64,000 nucleotides of DNA, taken from the NCBI GenBank assembly GCA_018826895.1, contig JAHJYA010000029.1, positions 48,447 through 112,446 of the forward strand. Direction: 5' to 3'. Position numbers and translations under genes: made by a program. Origin of the DNA: Gammaproteobacteria bacterium. GTDB taxonomy: Bacteria; Pseudomonadota; Gammaproteobacteria; Pseudomonadales; Pseudomonadaceae. Positions 54,297 to 63,789 of the stretch are shown piece after piece. Positions within the stretch are counted from its first letter, which is position 1, and every line of letters starts with the position of its first letter. Below the pieces are notes generated by a model, which saw nothing but the letters and a program-made list of their open reading frames with translations, ran no database searches and was not told the DNA's origin.

Positions 54297-56753
54297 ATGA
54301 GCGATGCGCCTGCCACGCCACCAGACGCCGCCGAGGTCGCCGCCTTTCGCGACAAGGTCCTGGCCAAACTGACCTACTCGGTGGGTAAAGACCCCGAACA
54401 TGCGGTCGACCACGACTGGTTCGAGGCCATCGCCCTGGCTACCCGCGACCACCTGGTGGACCGCTGGATGGCTCACACCCGGGCGACCTACGCCCAGCAG
54501 CGCAAACGCGTGTACTACCTGTCCCTGGAGTTTCTTATCGGTCGCCTGCTGCTCGACAGCCTGAGCAACCTGGGCCTGTTGGACATCGCCCGCAGTGCCC
54601 TGCAGGACCTGGATGTCGACCTGGAGCGCATCCGCACCCTGGAGGCGGACGCGGCCCTGGGTAATGGGGGGCTGGGTCGCCTGGCCGCGTGTTTTATGGA
54701 GAGCATGGCCACATTAGGCCTGGCGGCCCACGGCTACGGCATCCGCTACGAGCACGGTTTGTTTCGCCAGACCATCGTCGATGGGCGGCAAATGGAGCAG
54801 ACCGAAACCTGGCTGGATTTCGGCAACCCCTGGGAGTTCGAGCGCCCGGAAACCAGCTACCTGATCGGTTTTGGCGGCAGTGTGTCGAGCGTCACCAGCA
54901 GCGATGGCGAAGTACGCCAATTCTGGCACTGGGCCGAAGGCATCCGCGCCAACGCCTACGACACACCCATCGCCGGCTGGCGAGGCAAAGCGGTGAACAC
55001 CCTGCGCCTGTGGCGCGCACGGGCGGAAAGCGACTTTCATCTGGAGCGTTTCAACGCCGGCGACCATATTGGCGCAGTGGCCGAAGAGGCACGCGCTGAG
55101 AGCATCTCACGGGTGCTTTACCCCGCCGACAGCACCGAAGCGGGCCAGGAACTGCGTCTGCGTCAGGAATATTTCTTCGTCAGCGCCTCGCTACAGGACC
55201 TGCTGCGTCGCCACCTCAAGCAGCATGGCGAAGTGGAATCGCTGCCCCAGTACGCTGCCATCCAGCTCAACGACACCCACCCGGCGATTGCCGTGGCTGA
55301 GCTGATGCGCCTGCTGGTAGACGTTCACGAACTGCCTTGGGAACGCGCCTGGGCGACCACTGTGGCGACCCTCGCCTACACCAACCATACCCTGCTACCC
55401 GAGGCCCTGGAAACCTGGCCGGTGGGCCTGATGGAGCGGCTGCTGCCGCGGCACATGCAGATCATTTACCTGATCAACGCCTACCACATCGACGCCTTGC
55501 GCGCCCGTGACCTGCATGACTTCGACCTGCTGCGCGCGGTCTCGCTGATCGAGGAAGACAACGGCCGCCGCGTGCGCATGGGCAACCTGGCGTTTCTCGG
55601 TTCGCACAGCGTCAATGGCGTGTCCGGGCTGCACACCGAGCTGATGCGCAGCACCGTGTTCAGCCAGTTGCATGCGCTCTACCCGGAGCGCATCAACAAC
55701 AAGACCAACGGCATCACCTTCCGCCGCTGGTTGTACCAGACCAACCCGGCGCTCACCGCGCTGCTGGTCGAGGCGGCCGGCCCGCAACTGCTCGACGACC
55801 CGCAACAGTACCTGTCGGCAATAGAAGCCTTTGCCAACAAAGCCAACTTTCGTAAGCGCTTCGCCGCCCAGCGCCGGCAGAAGAAGCTCGAGCTGGCACA
55901 GCTGGTCGAAGAACGCCTGGCCATCAGCATCAATCCAGATGCGCTGTTCGACGTGCACATCAAGCGTATCCACGAGTACAAGCGCCAGTTGCTCAACCTG
56001 CTGCACACGGTGGCGCTGTACCAGGCCATGCGCGCCGAGCCGGCGACCACCTGGGTGCCACGGGTGAAGATCTTCGCCGGCAAGGCCGCCGCCAGCTACC
56101 ACCAGGCCAAGCTGATCATCAAGCTGGCCAACGATATTGCCCGCACCATCAACGCCGACCCGACCCTGCGCGGCCAGCTCAAGCTGGTGTTTTTGCCCAA
56201 CTACAACGTCAGCCTGGCCGAGGCGATCATCCCCGCGGCGGACCTCTCCGAGCAGATCTCCACCGCCGGGCTGGAAGCCTCGGGCACCAGCAATATGAAG
56301 TTCGCCCTCAACGGCGCGCTGACCATCGGCACCCTGGATGGCGCCAACGTGGAGATGGCCGAACGTATCGGCCAGGAGCACATGTTTATCTTCGGCATGA
56401 CCGCCGCCCAGGTGCAGGCGCGCAAACGCGCCGATGCCTTCAGCGCGCAGCAGAGCGTGGCCGACTCTGCGCGCCTGCACGAAGTGCTACAGGCGATCCG
56501 CAACGGCGTGTTCTCCCCCGACGAGCCGAGCCGCTACACCGCCCTGGTGGACAACCTGATCGCCTATGACAACTTCTTTGTCTGCGCCGATTTCGAGGCC
56601 TACTGGACAGCCCAGCAACGGGTTAGCGACTACTGGCAAACGCCGGACCAGTGGTGGCGCTCGGCGGTGCTGAACACCGCGCGCGCCGGCTGGTTCTCCT
56701 CGGACCGCACCATCAGCGAATACGCCCGCGAGATCTGGCAGGTGATGGACTGA
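54297..56753 (+). CDS. glgP: Glycogen/maltodextrin phosphorylase
   Basis: An 818-residue PLP enzyme releasing glucose-1-phosphate from alpha-glucan ends. Signatures: LEFLIGRLLLDSL, ALGNGGLGRLAACFMES, the KRIHEYKRQLLNLL region and the PLP-lysine motif EASGTSNMKFALNGALTIGT, then DGANVEM. GAGGAG lies nine bases ahead of ATG. Full length for the family. It is unlinked to other glg genes, unlike many bacteria. Its 3' hairpin overlaps a miniature transposable-like element. Confidence 0.96.
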   Translation: MSDAPATPPDAAEVAAFRDKVLAKLTYSVGKDPEHAVDHDWFEAIALATRDHLVDRWMAHTRATYAQQRKRVYYLSLEFLIGRLLLDSLSNLGLLDIARSALQDLDVDLERIRTLEADAALGNGGLGRLAACFMESMATLGLAAHGYGIRYEHGLFRQTIVDGRQMEQTETWLDFGNPWEFERPETSYLIGFGGSVSSVTSSDGEVRQFWHWAEGIRANAYDTPIAGWRGKAVNTLRLWRARAESDFHLERFNAGDHIGAVAEEARAESISRVLYPADSTEAGQELRLRQEYFFVSASLQDLLRRHLKQHGEVESLPQYAAIQLNDTHPAIAVAELMRLLVDVHELPWERAWATTVATLAYTNHTLLPEALETWPVGLMERLLPRHMQIIYLINAYHIDALRARDLHDFDLLRAVSLIEEDNGRRVRMGNLAFLGSHSVNGVSGLHTELMRSTVFSQLHALYPERINNKTNGITFRRWLYQTNPALTALLVEAAGPQLLDDPQQYLSAIEAFANKANFRKRFAAQRRQKKLELAQLVEERLAISINPDALFDVHIKRIHEYKRQLLNLLHTVALYQAMRAEPATTWVPRVKIFAGKAAASYHQAKLIIKLANDIARTINADPTLRGQLKLVFLPNYNVSLAEAIIPAADLSEQISTAGLEASGTSNMKFALNGALTIGTLDGANVEMAERIGQEHMFIFGMTAAQVQARKRADAFSAQQSVADSARLHEVLQAIRNGVFSPDEPSRYTALVDNLIAYDNFFVCADFEAYWTAQQRVSDYWQTPDQWWRSAVLNTARAGWFSSDRTISEYAREIWQVMD

Positions 56754-56754
56754 C

Positions 56755-56774
56755 AGGCGCCTTCTGAGGCGCCT
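56755..56774 (+). terminator. glgP hairpin, overlapping a mobile-element end
   Basis: Perfect stem aggcgcc/ggcgcct with a 6-base loop begins two bases after the glgP stop. The right arm is also the start of the 56769-56984 element, so the element sits in the terminator. No T tract remains. Confidence 0.55.
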
Positions 56775-56984
56775 CTAAAAACGTGGGCGAGGCAGTCAGC
56801 GCAAGGCAAAAACAGGCGAAAAACGGACTGGGCTCGCACGCGAGTTTACGAGCTGTAAATGAGCATTTTGACCGGGCTGGCGATCCAGCCTGTTTTTAAC
56901 GCAGCGATGACAACGCACGACTGCATGGATGCAGGAGGTAGAGCGACGCAGGAAGCCAAAGCCGAGGTAGTTTTTAGAGGTGCC
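56769..56984. mobile_element. Miniature inverted-repeat element, long copy (216 bp)
   Basis: Terminal repeats ggcgcctctaaaaac (56769-56783) and gtttttagaggtgcc (56970-56984), 14 of 15 paired, and the same interior as the 140-bp copy at 21994-22133. It differs from the short copy by three discrete extra segments of about 15, 15 and 45 bases. No coding capacity. It ends one base before the stop codon of the phosphatase gene. Confidence 0.85.
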
Positions 56985-56985
56985 T

Positions 56986-57561
56986 TCAGGGCGGGTCGAT
57001 TCGCGCCAGCACCTTAGCCGGCTGGGTCAGCGGTAAGGCGAGAATCAGACCTTCGCCGGAAGCAGGGTAAATCCCGGTCAGGGCGGTGATATTGACCTGG
57101 TGGGACACCAGCACCCGCGCAACCCCGGACGGCATGGCGTTGATCTGTGCCAGCAGCGCGTCCATCTGCTGGTTGGCCGTGGCGCGGTTCTCGAAAAACG
57201 AATCCAGCGGCGGCAGTGGCTCGACCGGGCCCAGGCCCATGGCCTGGGCCGTGTCGCGGGCGCGGCACCAGCGGCTGCTGAGCAACTGCGGGCGTTCGAT
57301 GCCCAGGCCGCGCAAGCGTTCGCCCCAGCGCCGGCCTTCAGCGCGGCCCTGTTCGTTGAGGTTACGCTGGGTGCTGCAATCGCCTAGGGTGAAGCCGGCA
57401 GGGTCGCCGACCCCTGGCGCGGTGGCGTGGCGCAACAGCAGCAGCGCGCGACCTTCGCGCAGCGCCGCCCAGGCCTGTTGTTCATCCGCCTGGGCCAGCC
57501 CGCTCGAGAGCAGGCCAACCATCAGGCAGAGAACCGATACTGAAGCAACGAACGATGCCAT
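56986..57561 (-). CDS. Exported histidine phosphatase family protein
   Basis: A 191-residue protein with a signal peptide (SVLCLMVGLLSSGLAQA). The catalytic histidine is in LLLRHATAPG (RHA in place of RHG), with second histidine in VLVSHQVNITALTG and arginine in SSRWCRARDTAQ. Periplasmic members of this branch dephosphorylate lipopolysaccharide heptose or other phosphates (Ais/PhoE-like), but the substrate here is unknown. The stop lies next to the right end of the miniature element, so its last codons may have been shaped by that insertion. Confidence 0.88.
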   Translation of the reverse strand: MASFVASVSVLCLMVGLLSSGLAQADEQQAWAALREGRALLLLRHATAPGVGDPAGFTLGDCSTQRNLNEQGRAEGRRWGERLRGLGIERPQLLSSRWCRARDTAQAMGLGPVEPLPPLDSFFENRATANQQMDALLAQINAMPSGVARVLVSHQVNITALTGIYPASGEGLILALPLTQPAKVLARIDPP

Positions 57562-57673
57562 GGCGACTCCTGAACCCAGTCAAAGAGCCATCACCATAGC
57601 CATTATTCATGCGATATCCCACTACCTAACCGTAGGGTGCGCCGCGCCGCTGCCATGGTTAACGCCGCTGCTA

Positions 57674-57868
57674 TCAACGCGGCGGCATCCCGATGGCCCG
57701 CGGCCCCATGATCCACCAGTTGAACGCACCCAGCAGGGGGAACAGCAACAACAGGCTCAGCCACAACAGCTTCATACCGCGGCTGACGCCACTGCGCAGC
57801 ACCTGAGCGGCGGCCCACAGGTGGACCAGCAAGAGCAATGCGCCGAGCAGCAGGTAGAGCGGGTCCAT
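57674..57868 (-). CDS. Small PLDc_N-type membrane protein
   Basis: A 64-residue protein with two hydrophobic helices. The second ends LLFPLLGAFNWWIMGPRAIG, the FPLLGA...W...GPR pattern of the PLDc_N domain that forms the membrane anchor of cardiolipin synthases; here no catalytic domain follows. Such stand-alone anchors are common in Pseudomonas and uncharacterised. It is monocistronic, with modest intergenic gaps either side. Confidence 0.75.
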   Translation of the reverse strand: MDPLYLLLGALLLLVHLWAAAQVLRSGVSRGMKLLWLSLLLLFPLLGAFNWWIMGPRAIGMPPR

Positions 57869-57930
57869 GGCAGTTTCCTAAAGACAGTGTCTTTAGGAGA
57901 ACCTGCGCAAGCTACAGGGTTCCCGCTATC

Positions 57931-58440
57931 TCAGTCGTCCAGCTCGGCGAAGCGCGCCACCAGGGTGTTATCGCCAGGCACGCCCGGCTGCGACGCACGG
58001 TGCAGCAGCAGGCAGCGCGGGTGCTCGCCGATATCCAGCCAATAAGGCGTACCGGCCGGCACGCTGACCTGGTCGCCCTTCTCGCACAGCAGCCCGTGTA
58101 GATACTCACCGACTTGCAGATAAACCAAGGCACGCCCACCCAACAGGACGAACTGCTCGGCTGCGCCGCTCACCCGCACCTGGCGCCAGTGCGCGCGCCA
58201 TTCGTCGCGCTCGGGGCTGGCTTCGTCGACGCTGAGCAGCATGTCGTTCGCCTGCAATGGGCTATCCGGCAACGCCCGTATCTCGGCGTCTGTCGCGCCT
58301 GGGCGCAGGTCGATACGCGGTGCATCGCTGGCAAAGGTCACGCCCTGCTCGGCCAGGGTGCGGGCGATATCCTCGGTATGGGTGAGGAGCTTATTCGGCA
58401 GGTCGGCCGTGCTCAGGTGATAGACGCTCAAACTGCTCAT
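57931..58440 (-). CDS. Acireductone-dioxygenase-like cupin without metal ligands
   Basis: A 169-residue protein starting MSSLSVYHLSTADLPNKLLT, strongly like MtnD of Pseudomonas at both ends (THTEDIARTLAEQGV; LLCEKGDQVSVPAGT; LDIGEHP). In MtnD the metal is held by an H-x-H-x3-E motif and a histidine before WFDMG. Here that region reads AHWRQVRVSGAAEQF and the later site PYWLDIG, so most ligands are gone. It is likely not an active methionine-salvage dioxygenase. Neighbouring mtnB and mtnC genes, which I recall next to this MFS gene in P. aeruginosa, are missing. Confidence 0.78.
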   Translation of the reverse strand: MSSLSVYHLSTADLPNKLLTHTEDIARTLAEQGVTFASDAPRIDLRPGATDAEIRALPDSPLQANDMLLSVDEASPERDEWRAHWRQVRVSGAAEQFVLLGGRALVYLQVGEYLHGLLCEKGDQVSVPAGTPYWLDIGEHPRCLLLHRASQPGVPGDNTLVARFAELDD

Positions 58441-58513
58441 GATCAGGACTCGCTGGTTGAGCGGAGTGCACAGGCACTCCGTTTCGATAAGAAGATAGTG
58501 TGGAGCCAACCGC

Positions 58514-59665
58514 TCACGGCCGCTCCTCCGGCACTCGGCTAAAGGTGATCGCCGCAGCGGCCAAGGCTACCAGGCTAGCAATCGCAAAGGTCCAGGCCGG
58601 CCCCAGGCTGCTCCAACTGTAGCCCGAATAGAGCGCCCCCAGGGCGCCACCGACGCCGGCCAGGGCCGCGTACAGCGCCTGGCCCTGGCCTTGCTGGCGG
58701 TCGCCAAAACTGCGCTGGACGAAATGAATGGCCGCCGCGTGGAAGGCGCCAAAAGTCGCCGCGTGCATCACCTGGGCCAATAGCAGCACCGGCATGTGGT
58801 CGGCCAGGTTGCCCAGCAGCAGCCAGCGCACTGCGGTAATCAGGAAGCTGGCCAGCAACACCCGACGCAGCGAATAACGCGCCAGTATCCGCGCCATAAG
58901 CATAAACAGCAGAATCTCGGCGAGCACGCCTAAGGCCCAGAGTTGGCCGATCAACCCGCGCGAGTAACCCAGCGATTCCAGGTGCAGGCTGAGAAAGGTG
59001 TAGTACGGTCCGTTGCTCAATTGCATCAGGCCGACGCTGGCATAGAACGCCAAAATACCCGGCCGACCAAGCTGACGCAGAAAGCCATCCTCGCCCGCGC
59101 TGCTCGGACGAAACTGCGGCTGTGCGTTGGGCACCCAGGCGCTGGCGATGACGATACCGGCCATGATCAGCACCAGCGCCCAGGGGTAGGCATCCAGGCT
59201 GAGGCGGTCGAAGAGTTCGCCCAGGCCGACTACGGCGACGATAAAACCGATCGAACCCCACAGGCGGATCTGGCTGTAGCGCGCGGCCTGCTCACGCAAA
59301 TGCGCCAGGGTGATGACCTCGAACTGCGGCAGCACCGCGTGCCAGAAGAACGCATGGGTCGCCATGATCAGCGCCAGCCAGGCATAGCTGTGACTGACGA
59401 AAATGCCGGCGAAACAGGCCAGGGTGCAGAGCGCACCAAGGCGCACGATCAGCAGCCGTTGCCCGGTATGGTCACCCAGCCAGCCCCACAGGTTGGGCGC
59501 CACGCAGCGCATCACCATGGGAATGGCCACCAGCTCGCCAATGCGCGCCGGTGAAAACCCCAGGTGGTCGAAATACAACGCCAGAAACGGCGCCGTGGCG
59601 CCTAGCAGGGAAAAATAGAAGAAGTAAAAGCCGGACAGGCGCCAGTAAGGCAGCACCGCGCTCAT
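58514..59665 (-). CDS. MFS transporter, HcaT/nucleoside-like family
   Basis: A 383-residue, 12-helix permease of the MFS_1-like family: LSGFYFFYFSLLGATAPFLALYF at the N-terminus, WGWLGDHTGQRLLIVR as the loop 2-3 motif and GSIGFIVAVVGLGELFDR in helix 5. Relatives include 3-phenylpropionate (HcaT) and nucleoside transporters; the substrate here is unknown. It heads toward the cupin gene and lies after aroC, the order remembered for P. aeruginosa PA1681-PA1682. Confidence 0.88.
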   Translation of the reverse strand: MSAVLPYWRLSGFYFFYFSLLGATAPFLALYFDHLGFSPARIGELVAIPMVMRCVAPNLWGWLGDHTGQRLLIVRLGALCTLACFAGIFVSHSYAWLALIMATHAFFWHAVLPQFEVITLAHLREQAARYSQIRLWGSIGFIVAVVGLGELFDRLSLDAYPWALVLIMAGIVIASAWVPNAQPQFRPSSAGEDGFLRQLGRPGILAFYASVGLMQLSNGPYYTFLSLHLESLGYSRGLIGQLWALGVLAEILLFMLMARILARYSLRRVLLASFLITAVRWLLLGNLADHMPVLLLAQVMHAATFGAFHAAAIHFVQRSFGDRQQGQGQALYAALAGVGGALGALYSGYSWSSLGPAWTFAIASLVALAAAAITFSRVPEERP

Positions 59666-59675
59666 AGCGAACCTG

Positions 59676-59743
59676 TAGCCTGGGTTGAGCGCAGCGATAC
59701 CCGGGAGCCCTTTACCCGACTATTGCGCGGCTCAACCCAAGCC
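59676..59743. repeat. Palindromic repeat between MFS gene and aroC
   Basis: gcctgggttgagcgcagcg near 59678 pairs with gcggctcaacccaagcc at 59727-59743, with an inner tacccggg unit. A common Pseudomonas intergenic repeat; it may end aroC transcription. Confidence 0.65.
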
Positions 59744-59753
59744 ACAGACGCCA

Positions 59754-60845
59754 TCACAGCTGCGGCAATACCGGCGTGGTCACCCGCACATCGGCGTTCT
59801 GCGCACGGTGGCGCAGCAGGTGGTCCATCAGCACGATGGCCATCATCGCCTCGGCAATCGGCGTAGCGCGGATGCCCACACAGGGGTCGTGGCGGCCCTT
59901 GGTGATGATGTCCACCGGGTTGCCATCGACATCAATGGAACGCCCCGGCGTAGTGATGCTGGACGTTGGCTTGAGCGCCAGGTGGGCGACGATTGGCTGG
60001 CCGCTGGAAATGCCGCCAAGAATGCCGCCAGCGTTGTTCGACAGAAAACCTTCCGGGGTCAGCTCGTCACGGTGCTCGGTGCCGCGCTGGGCGACACTGG
60101 CAAAACCGGCGCCGATTTCCACGCCCTTGACCGCGTTGATGCTCATCAGCGCATGGGCCAACTCGGCGTCCAGGCGGTCGAAGATCGGCTCACCGAGGCC
60201 CGGCATCACGCCTTCGGCGACCACGGTGATCTTCGCGCCGACCGAGTCCTGATCACGACGCAGCTGGTCCATATAGGCCTCCAGCTCCGGCACCTTGTCC
60301 GGGTCGGGGCTGAAGAAGGCATTGTCCTCCACCGAATCCCAGGTCTTGAACGGAATCTCGATAGGCCCAAGCTGGCTCATATAGCCGCGCACCACGATGC
60401 CCTGGGTGGCCAGGTACTTCTTGGCGATGGCGCCCGCCGCCACGCGCATGGCGGTTTCGCGCGCCGAGCTGCGACCACCGCCACGGTAATCGCGGATGCC
60501 ATATTTGTGGTGGTAGCTGTAGTCGGCGTGGGCCGGGCGGAACAGGTCCTTGATCGCCGAGTAGTCCTTGGATTTCTGATCGGTGTTACGGATCAGCAGG
60601 CCAATCGCGCAGCCAGTGGTCTTGCCCTCGAACACCCCGGCGAGAATTTCCACCTCGTCGTCTTCCTGGCGCTGGGTGGTGTGGCGGCTGGTGCCAGGCT
60701 TGCGCCGGTCCAGGTCGCGCTGCATGTCCTCAAGCGAGAGTTCGACGCCCGGCGGGCAGCCGTCTACGATGGCGACCAGCGCCGGGCCGTGGCTCTCGCC
60801 AGCGGTGGTGACGGTAAACAACTTGCCGTAGGTATTGCCGGACAT
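59754..60845 (-). CDS. aroC: Chorismate synthase
   Basis: A 363-residue enzyme for the last step of the shikimate pathway, using reduced FMN. Signatures [32 protein letters not shown] with [19 protein letters not shown], and a long C-terminal part with [15 protein letters not shown] start at [10 protein letters not shown], the family norm; a GTG two codons upstream exists. Length is typical. A housekeeping gene that anchors this end of the window to the standard Pseudomonas backbone. Confidence 0.97.
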   Translation of the reverse strand: MSGNTYGKLFTVTTAGESHGPALVAIVDGCPPGVELSLEDMQRDLDRRKPGTSRHTTQRQEDDEVEILAGVFEGKTTGCAIGLLIRNTDQKSKDYSAIKDLFRPAHADYSYHHKYGIRDYRGGGRSSARETAMRVAAGAIAKKYLATQGIVVRGYMSQLGPIEIPFKTWDSVEDNAFFSPDPDKVPELEAYMDQLRRDQDSVGAKITVVAEGVMPGLGEPIFDRLDAELAHALMSINAVKGVEIGAGFASVAQRGTEHRDELTPEGFLSNNAGGILGGISSGQPIVAHLALKPTSSITTPGRSIDVDGNPVDIITKGRHDPCVGIRATPIAEAMMAIVLMDHLLRHRAQNADVRVTTPVLPQL

Positions 60846-61006
60846 GGGCACAACGCTCCGCGAAATTCGTATCCTGGCAGCCCAGCCACGCAGGCTTGGG
60901 CCAACTCGATGAGCCGGCGAGTATACCCGCGGCGCCCGTGCAGTTCACCCACGAACCTTTATCCACCATCAGCATCCAAGGGGTTCCCTTGCCACAGTAC
61001 CCGTCC

Positions 61007-61957
61007 ATGCTGCGAGCCTTACTGTTGACCCTTTCCCTGCTCACCGGTCTGGCCCAGGCCAGCACCACCTTCGACCAGCGCCCGCAGACCCTGGAGACCG
61101 AACGCGGCATCCTGCGCGGTACCCTGCTGCAACCGCGCACCACGCAGCCGATGCCAGTGGTGCTGCTGATCGCCGGCTCCGGCCCCACCGACCGCGACGG
61201 CAACAACCCGGCCGGGCATAACGACAGCCTCAAACGCCTGGCCATGGCCCTGGCCCGCGAGGGCATTGCCAGCCTGCGTTACGACAAACGCGGGGTGGCC
61301 GCCAGCCGCGCCGCCACCCCCAACGAACGCGACCTGAGCGTCGAGCAGTACGTCGCCGATGCAGCCGCCTGGGGCCGTCAACTCAAGGCCGATCCGGCCT
61401 TCGACCGCTTGATTTTGCTCGGCCATAGCGAAGGCGCGTTGATCGCCAGCCTTGCTGCCGACGCCTCCCAGGCCGATGCCGTGGTGTCCCTGGCCGGCAG
61501 CTCGCGGCCCATCGACCAGGTGCTGCGCGAGCAACTGCAGTACCGCCTGCCGCCGCAGTTGCTCGCGCAAAGCACACAGCTACTCGACGCCCTGCTTGCC
61601 GGGCAAACCGTCAGCGAAGTGCCGGACGAACTGCAGGTACTGTTCCGTCCCAGCGTGCAGCCGTACCTGATATCGCTGTTTCGTCAGGACCCCAGCGCCG
61701 CTTTCGCCAGCCTGCGCATGCCGGCCCTGATCGTCCAGGGCACCCACGACATTCAGGTCGGCGTGGCCGACGCCCAGGCTCTGCAGACCGCCAAGCCGGA
61801 TGCGCAACTGGCACTGATCGACGGCATGAACCACGTGCTGCGCATCGTACCCATGGATTTAAAGGCACAACTGGCCTCTTATGATGAGCCTGGGTTACCG
61901 TTGGCAAACGCCCTCAGCCAGGCGCTGGTTACCTTTATCAAGCAGACCGATCGCTGA
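61007..61957 (+). CDS. Exported alpha/beta hydrolase
   Basis: A 316-residue protein starting MLRALLLTLSLLTGLAQAS, a signal peptide; the open frame extends upstream without good sense. Core: LLIAGSGPTDRDGNNPAGHND (oxyanion and loop), nucleophile serine in LLGHSEGALIAS, acid in VQGTHDIQVG and histidine in DGMNHVLR. Family members of this YfhR/BAAT-like type are uncharacterised. Divergent from aroC, convergent with nothing; a GNAT-like gene follows in the same direction, as in P. aeruginosa PA1680-PA1679. Confidence 0.88.
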   Translation: MLRALLLTLSLLTGLAQASTTFDQRPQTLETERGILRGTLLQPRTTQPMPVVLLIAGSGPTDRDGNNPAGHNDSLKRLAMALAREGIASLRYDKRGVAASRAATPNERDLSVEQYVADAAAWGRQLKADPAFDRLILLGHSEGALIASLAADASQADAVVSLAGSSRPIDQVLREQLQYRLPPQLLAQSTQLLDALLAGQTVSEVPDELQVLFRPSVQPYLISLFRQDPSAAFASLRMPALIVQGTHDIQVGVADAQALQTAKPDAQLALIDGMNHVLRIVPMDLKAQLASYDEPGLPLANALSQALVTFIKQTDR

Positions 61958-62024
61958 CCCGCCTTCAGTCTGTTGCCTACCGGCCGATAACGGTTGATTG
62001 GCCCGCTGCACAAGACCGCTGCTG

Positions 62025-62816
62025 ATGACCGACACCGACGACGCCGCCCCTCCTGTTGACCAGGAACCTGCCACCGACACGCCGCCGGCTCACGTCTGGG
62101 CCGAGCTGCCGGCCGAGCAGTTTCGCCTGCTGCGCCTGGCCTCGCTGCCTGTCGACCGGCACACTGGTGCCCGTCCGCTGCGTTTCGTCCAGTTCGGCCG
62201 TGTCGAGCGGCATGCCAAAGGCCAGAGTTTGCTGCGTCTGAGTATCCAGGTGCCCGGCGTGCGCCTGCGCAAAGAACAGAATCTACTGGAAGTGTGGATC
62301 GACCACCGCGCCAAGGAAGTGCGTTTCGGCCCCGACAAGGGCCTCTCCGTCGAGCCATCCAACCGTGGCCTGGGGCGTTTCTTGCTGGCTCAGGGGATCG
62401 CCTGGGCGCGTCAGCACTGCGCTCATTATCAGGTCGAGGGCGGTGCACTACCGGCCAAAGACGCCCTCAACGACGAAGCCCGCGCGCGCCGCGACCATTG
62501 CCTCAAGGCCCAGGGTTTCGTGGTCGAGTACCTCGACCCACTGCAGCTCAAGGCGCAGTACAGCGCGCCACGGGTCAGCAGCCTGCACCCGGACTGGCAC
62601 ACCGAGAAGGTGCAGTTCGTCGAATTACTGGACGCGGCGGCCATGCTCGAACAAGCCGAGCAAAACCTGCGTGAACAAGAGGTGAAGCTGCGCAAGCAGG
62701 ACGAGCGGATCAATGCACTCAAGCAGGAAGACAGCAGCCTGCGCTTCACCATCGCCTGCCTGGTGGCCTTCTGCCTATTCCAGGCGGCGCTGCTGATCTG
62801 GATCGCGACGCGTTAG
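62025..62816 (+). CDS. GNAT-like domain protein with coiled coil and C-terminal membrane anchor
   Basis: A 263-residue protein starting [10 protein letters not shown]. Residues 110-180 contain [18 protein letters not shown], close to the acetyl-CoA-binding turn of GNAT acetyltransferases, and [19 protein letters not shown], the usual final GNAT strand. Then comes a coiled coil ([20 protein letters not shown]) and one C-terminal helix, [20 protein letters not shown]. So it is a tail-anchored protein with a cytosolic head. The GNAT reading is inference; function unknown. Its stop overlaps the end of prmB, which is convergent. Confidence 0.75.
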   Translation: MTDTDDAAPPVDQEPATDTPPAHVWAELPAEQFRLLRLASLPVDRHTGARPLRFVQFGRVERHAKGQSLLRLSIQVPGVRLRKEQNLLEVWIDHRAKEVRFGPDKGLSVEPSNRGLGRFLLAQGIAWARQHCAHYQVEGGALPAKDALNDEARARRDHCLKAQGFVVEYLDPLQLKAQYSAPRVSSLHPDWHTEKVQFVELLDAAAMLEQAEQNLREQEVKLRKQDERINALKQEDSSLRFTIACLVAFCLFQAALLIWIATR

Positions 62817-63742
62817 CCCGCGACCCGTGCGCGAAACAGCGCCTGGTGCTCGCGGCACTGCTGCGCAGCCAGCATGAACACACCGTGGCCACCACGCTGG
62901 AACTCCAGCCAGGTGAACTCGACCTCGGGATACAGCGCCTCGACATGCACCTGGCTATTGCCCACCTCGACGATCAGTAGGCCGCGCTCGGTCAGGTGAT
63001 CCGCCGCCTCGGCGAGCATGCGCCGCACCAGGTCAAGCCCATCATCACCACAAGCCAGGCCCAATTCGGGCTCGTGCTGGTACTCGGCCGGCATATCAGC
63101 GAAATCCTCGGCATCGACATAAGGTGGGTTCGACACGATCAAGTCGAAGCGCTGCCCCGGCAGGCCGGCAAAGCCATCGCCCTGCACGGTGTAGACCCGC
63201 TCATCAAGGCCATGGCGCTCGATATTGCGGTTGGCGATTTCCAGCGCTTCATAGGACAGATCGCCCAGCACCACCTCGGCGTCGAGAAACTCATAGGCGC
63301 AGGCGATGCCGATACAGCCCGAACCGGTGCACAAATCGAGAATGCGCGCCGGCTCGCTGGCCAGCCAGGGCGCGAAGCGCTGCTCGATCAACTCGCCAAT
63401 CGGCGACCGGGGGATCAGCACACGCTCATCGACGATAAACGGCAAGCCACAGAACCAGGCCTCGCCGATCAGGTAGGCAGCCGGCACACGTTCGACGATG
63501 CGCCGCTGCAGCAGAGCTTGCAGGTGCGCGTGTTCGTCATCTTCGAGGCGGCAGTCGAGGTAGCTGTCGGCGATCTCGTAAGGCAGGTGCAACGCACCGA
63601 GGACCAGTTGCCGTGCCTCGTCCCAGGCGTTGTCCGTACCGTGACCGAAGAACAGCTCCTCACGCTGAAAACGGCTGACAGCCCAGCGGATGTAGTCACG
63701 CAAGGTACGCAGGCGGGTATGGACAGGGGCGGCATCGGTCAC
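62813..63742 (-). CDS. prmB: 50S ribosomal protein L3 glutamine methyltransferase PrmB
   Basis: A 309-residue SAM-dependent methyltransferase that modifies a glutamine of ribosomal protein L3. SAM motif [19 protein letters not shown] and the catalytic NPPY in [15 protein letters not shown] chose GTG 63742 because GGAG lies upstream and the length then equals that of E. coli PrmB; an ATG at 63775 adds 11 residues. It distinguishes itself from PrmC by its PrmB-like N-terminus ([30 protein letters not shown] pattern in two parts). Confidence 0.93.
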   Translation of the reverse strand: MTDAAPVHTRLRTLRDYIRWAVSRFQREELFFGHGTDNAWDEARQLVLGALHLPYEIADSYLDCRLEDDEHAHLQALLQRRIVERVPAAYLIGEAWFCGLPFIVDERVLIPRSPIGELIEQRFAPWLASEPARILDLCTGSGCIGIACAYEFLDAEVVLGDLSYEALEIANRNIERHGLDERVYTVQGDGFAGLPGQRFDLIVSNPPYVDAEDFADMPAEYQHEPELGLACGDDGLDLVRRMLAEAADHLTERGLLIVEVGNSQVHVEALYPEVEFTWLEFQRGGHGVFMLAAQQCREHQALFRARVAG

Positions 63743-63789
63743 AGGCAAACTCCGGCGGGTGGAAAACCGCGGCATTCTAGCCCATGCAG

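Noticed and set aside
55395..56480. 361-codon minus-strand frame inside glgP
   Set aside because: Shadow of the phosphorylase gene; no independent ribosome binding site or protein-like features.
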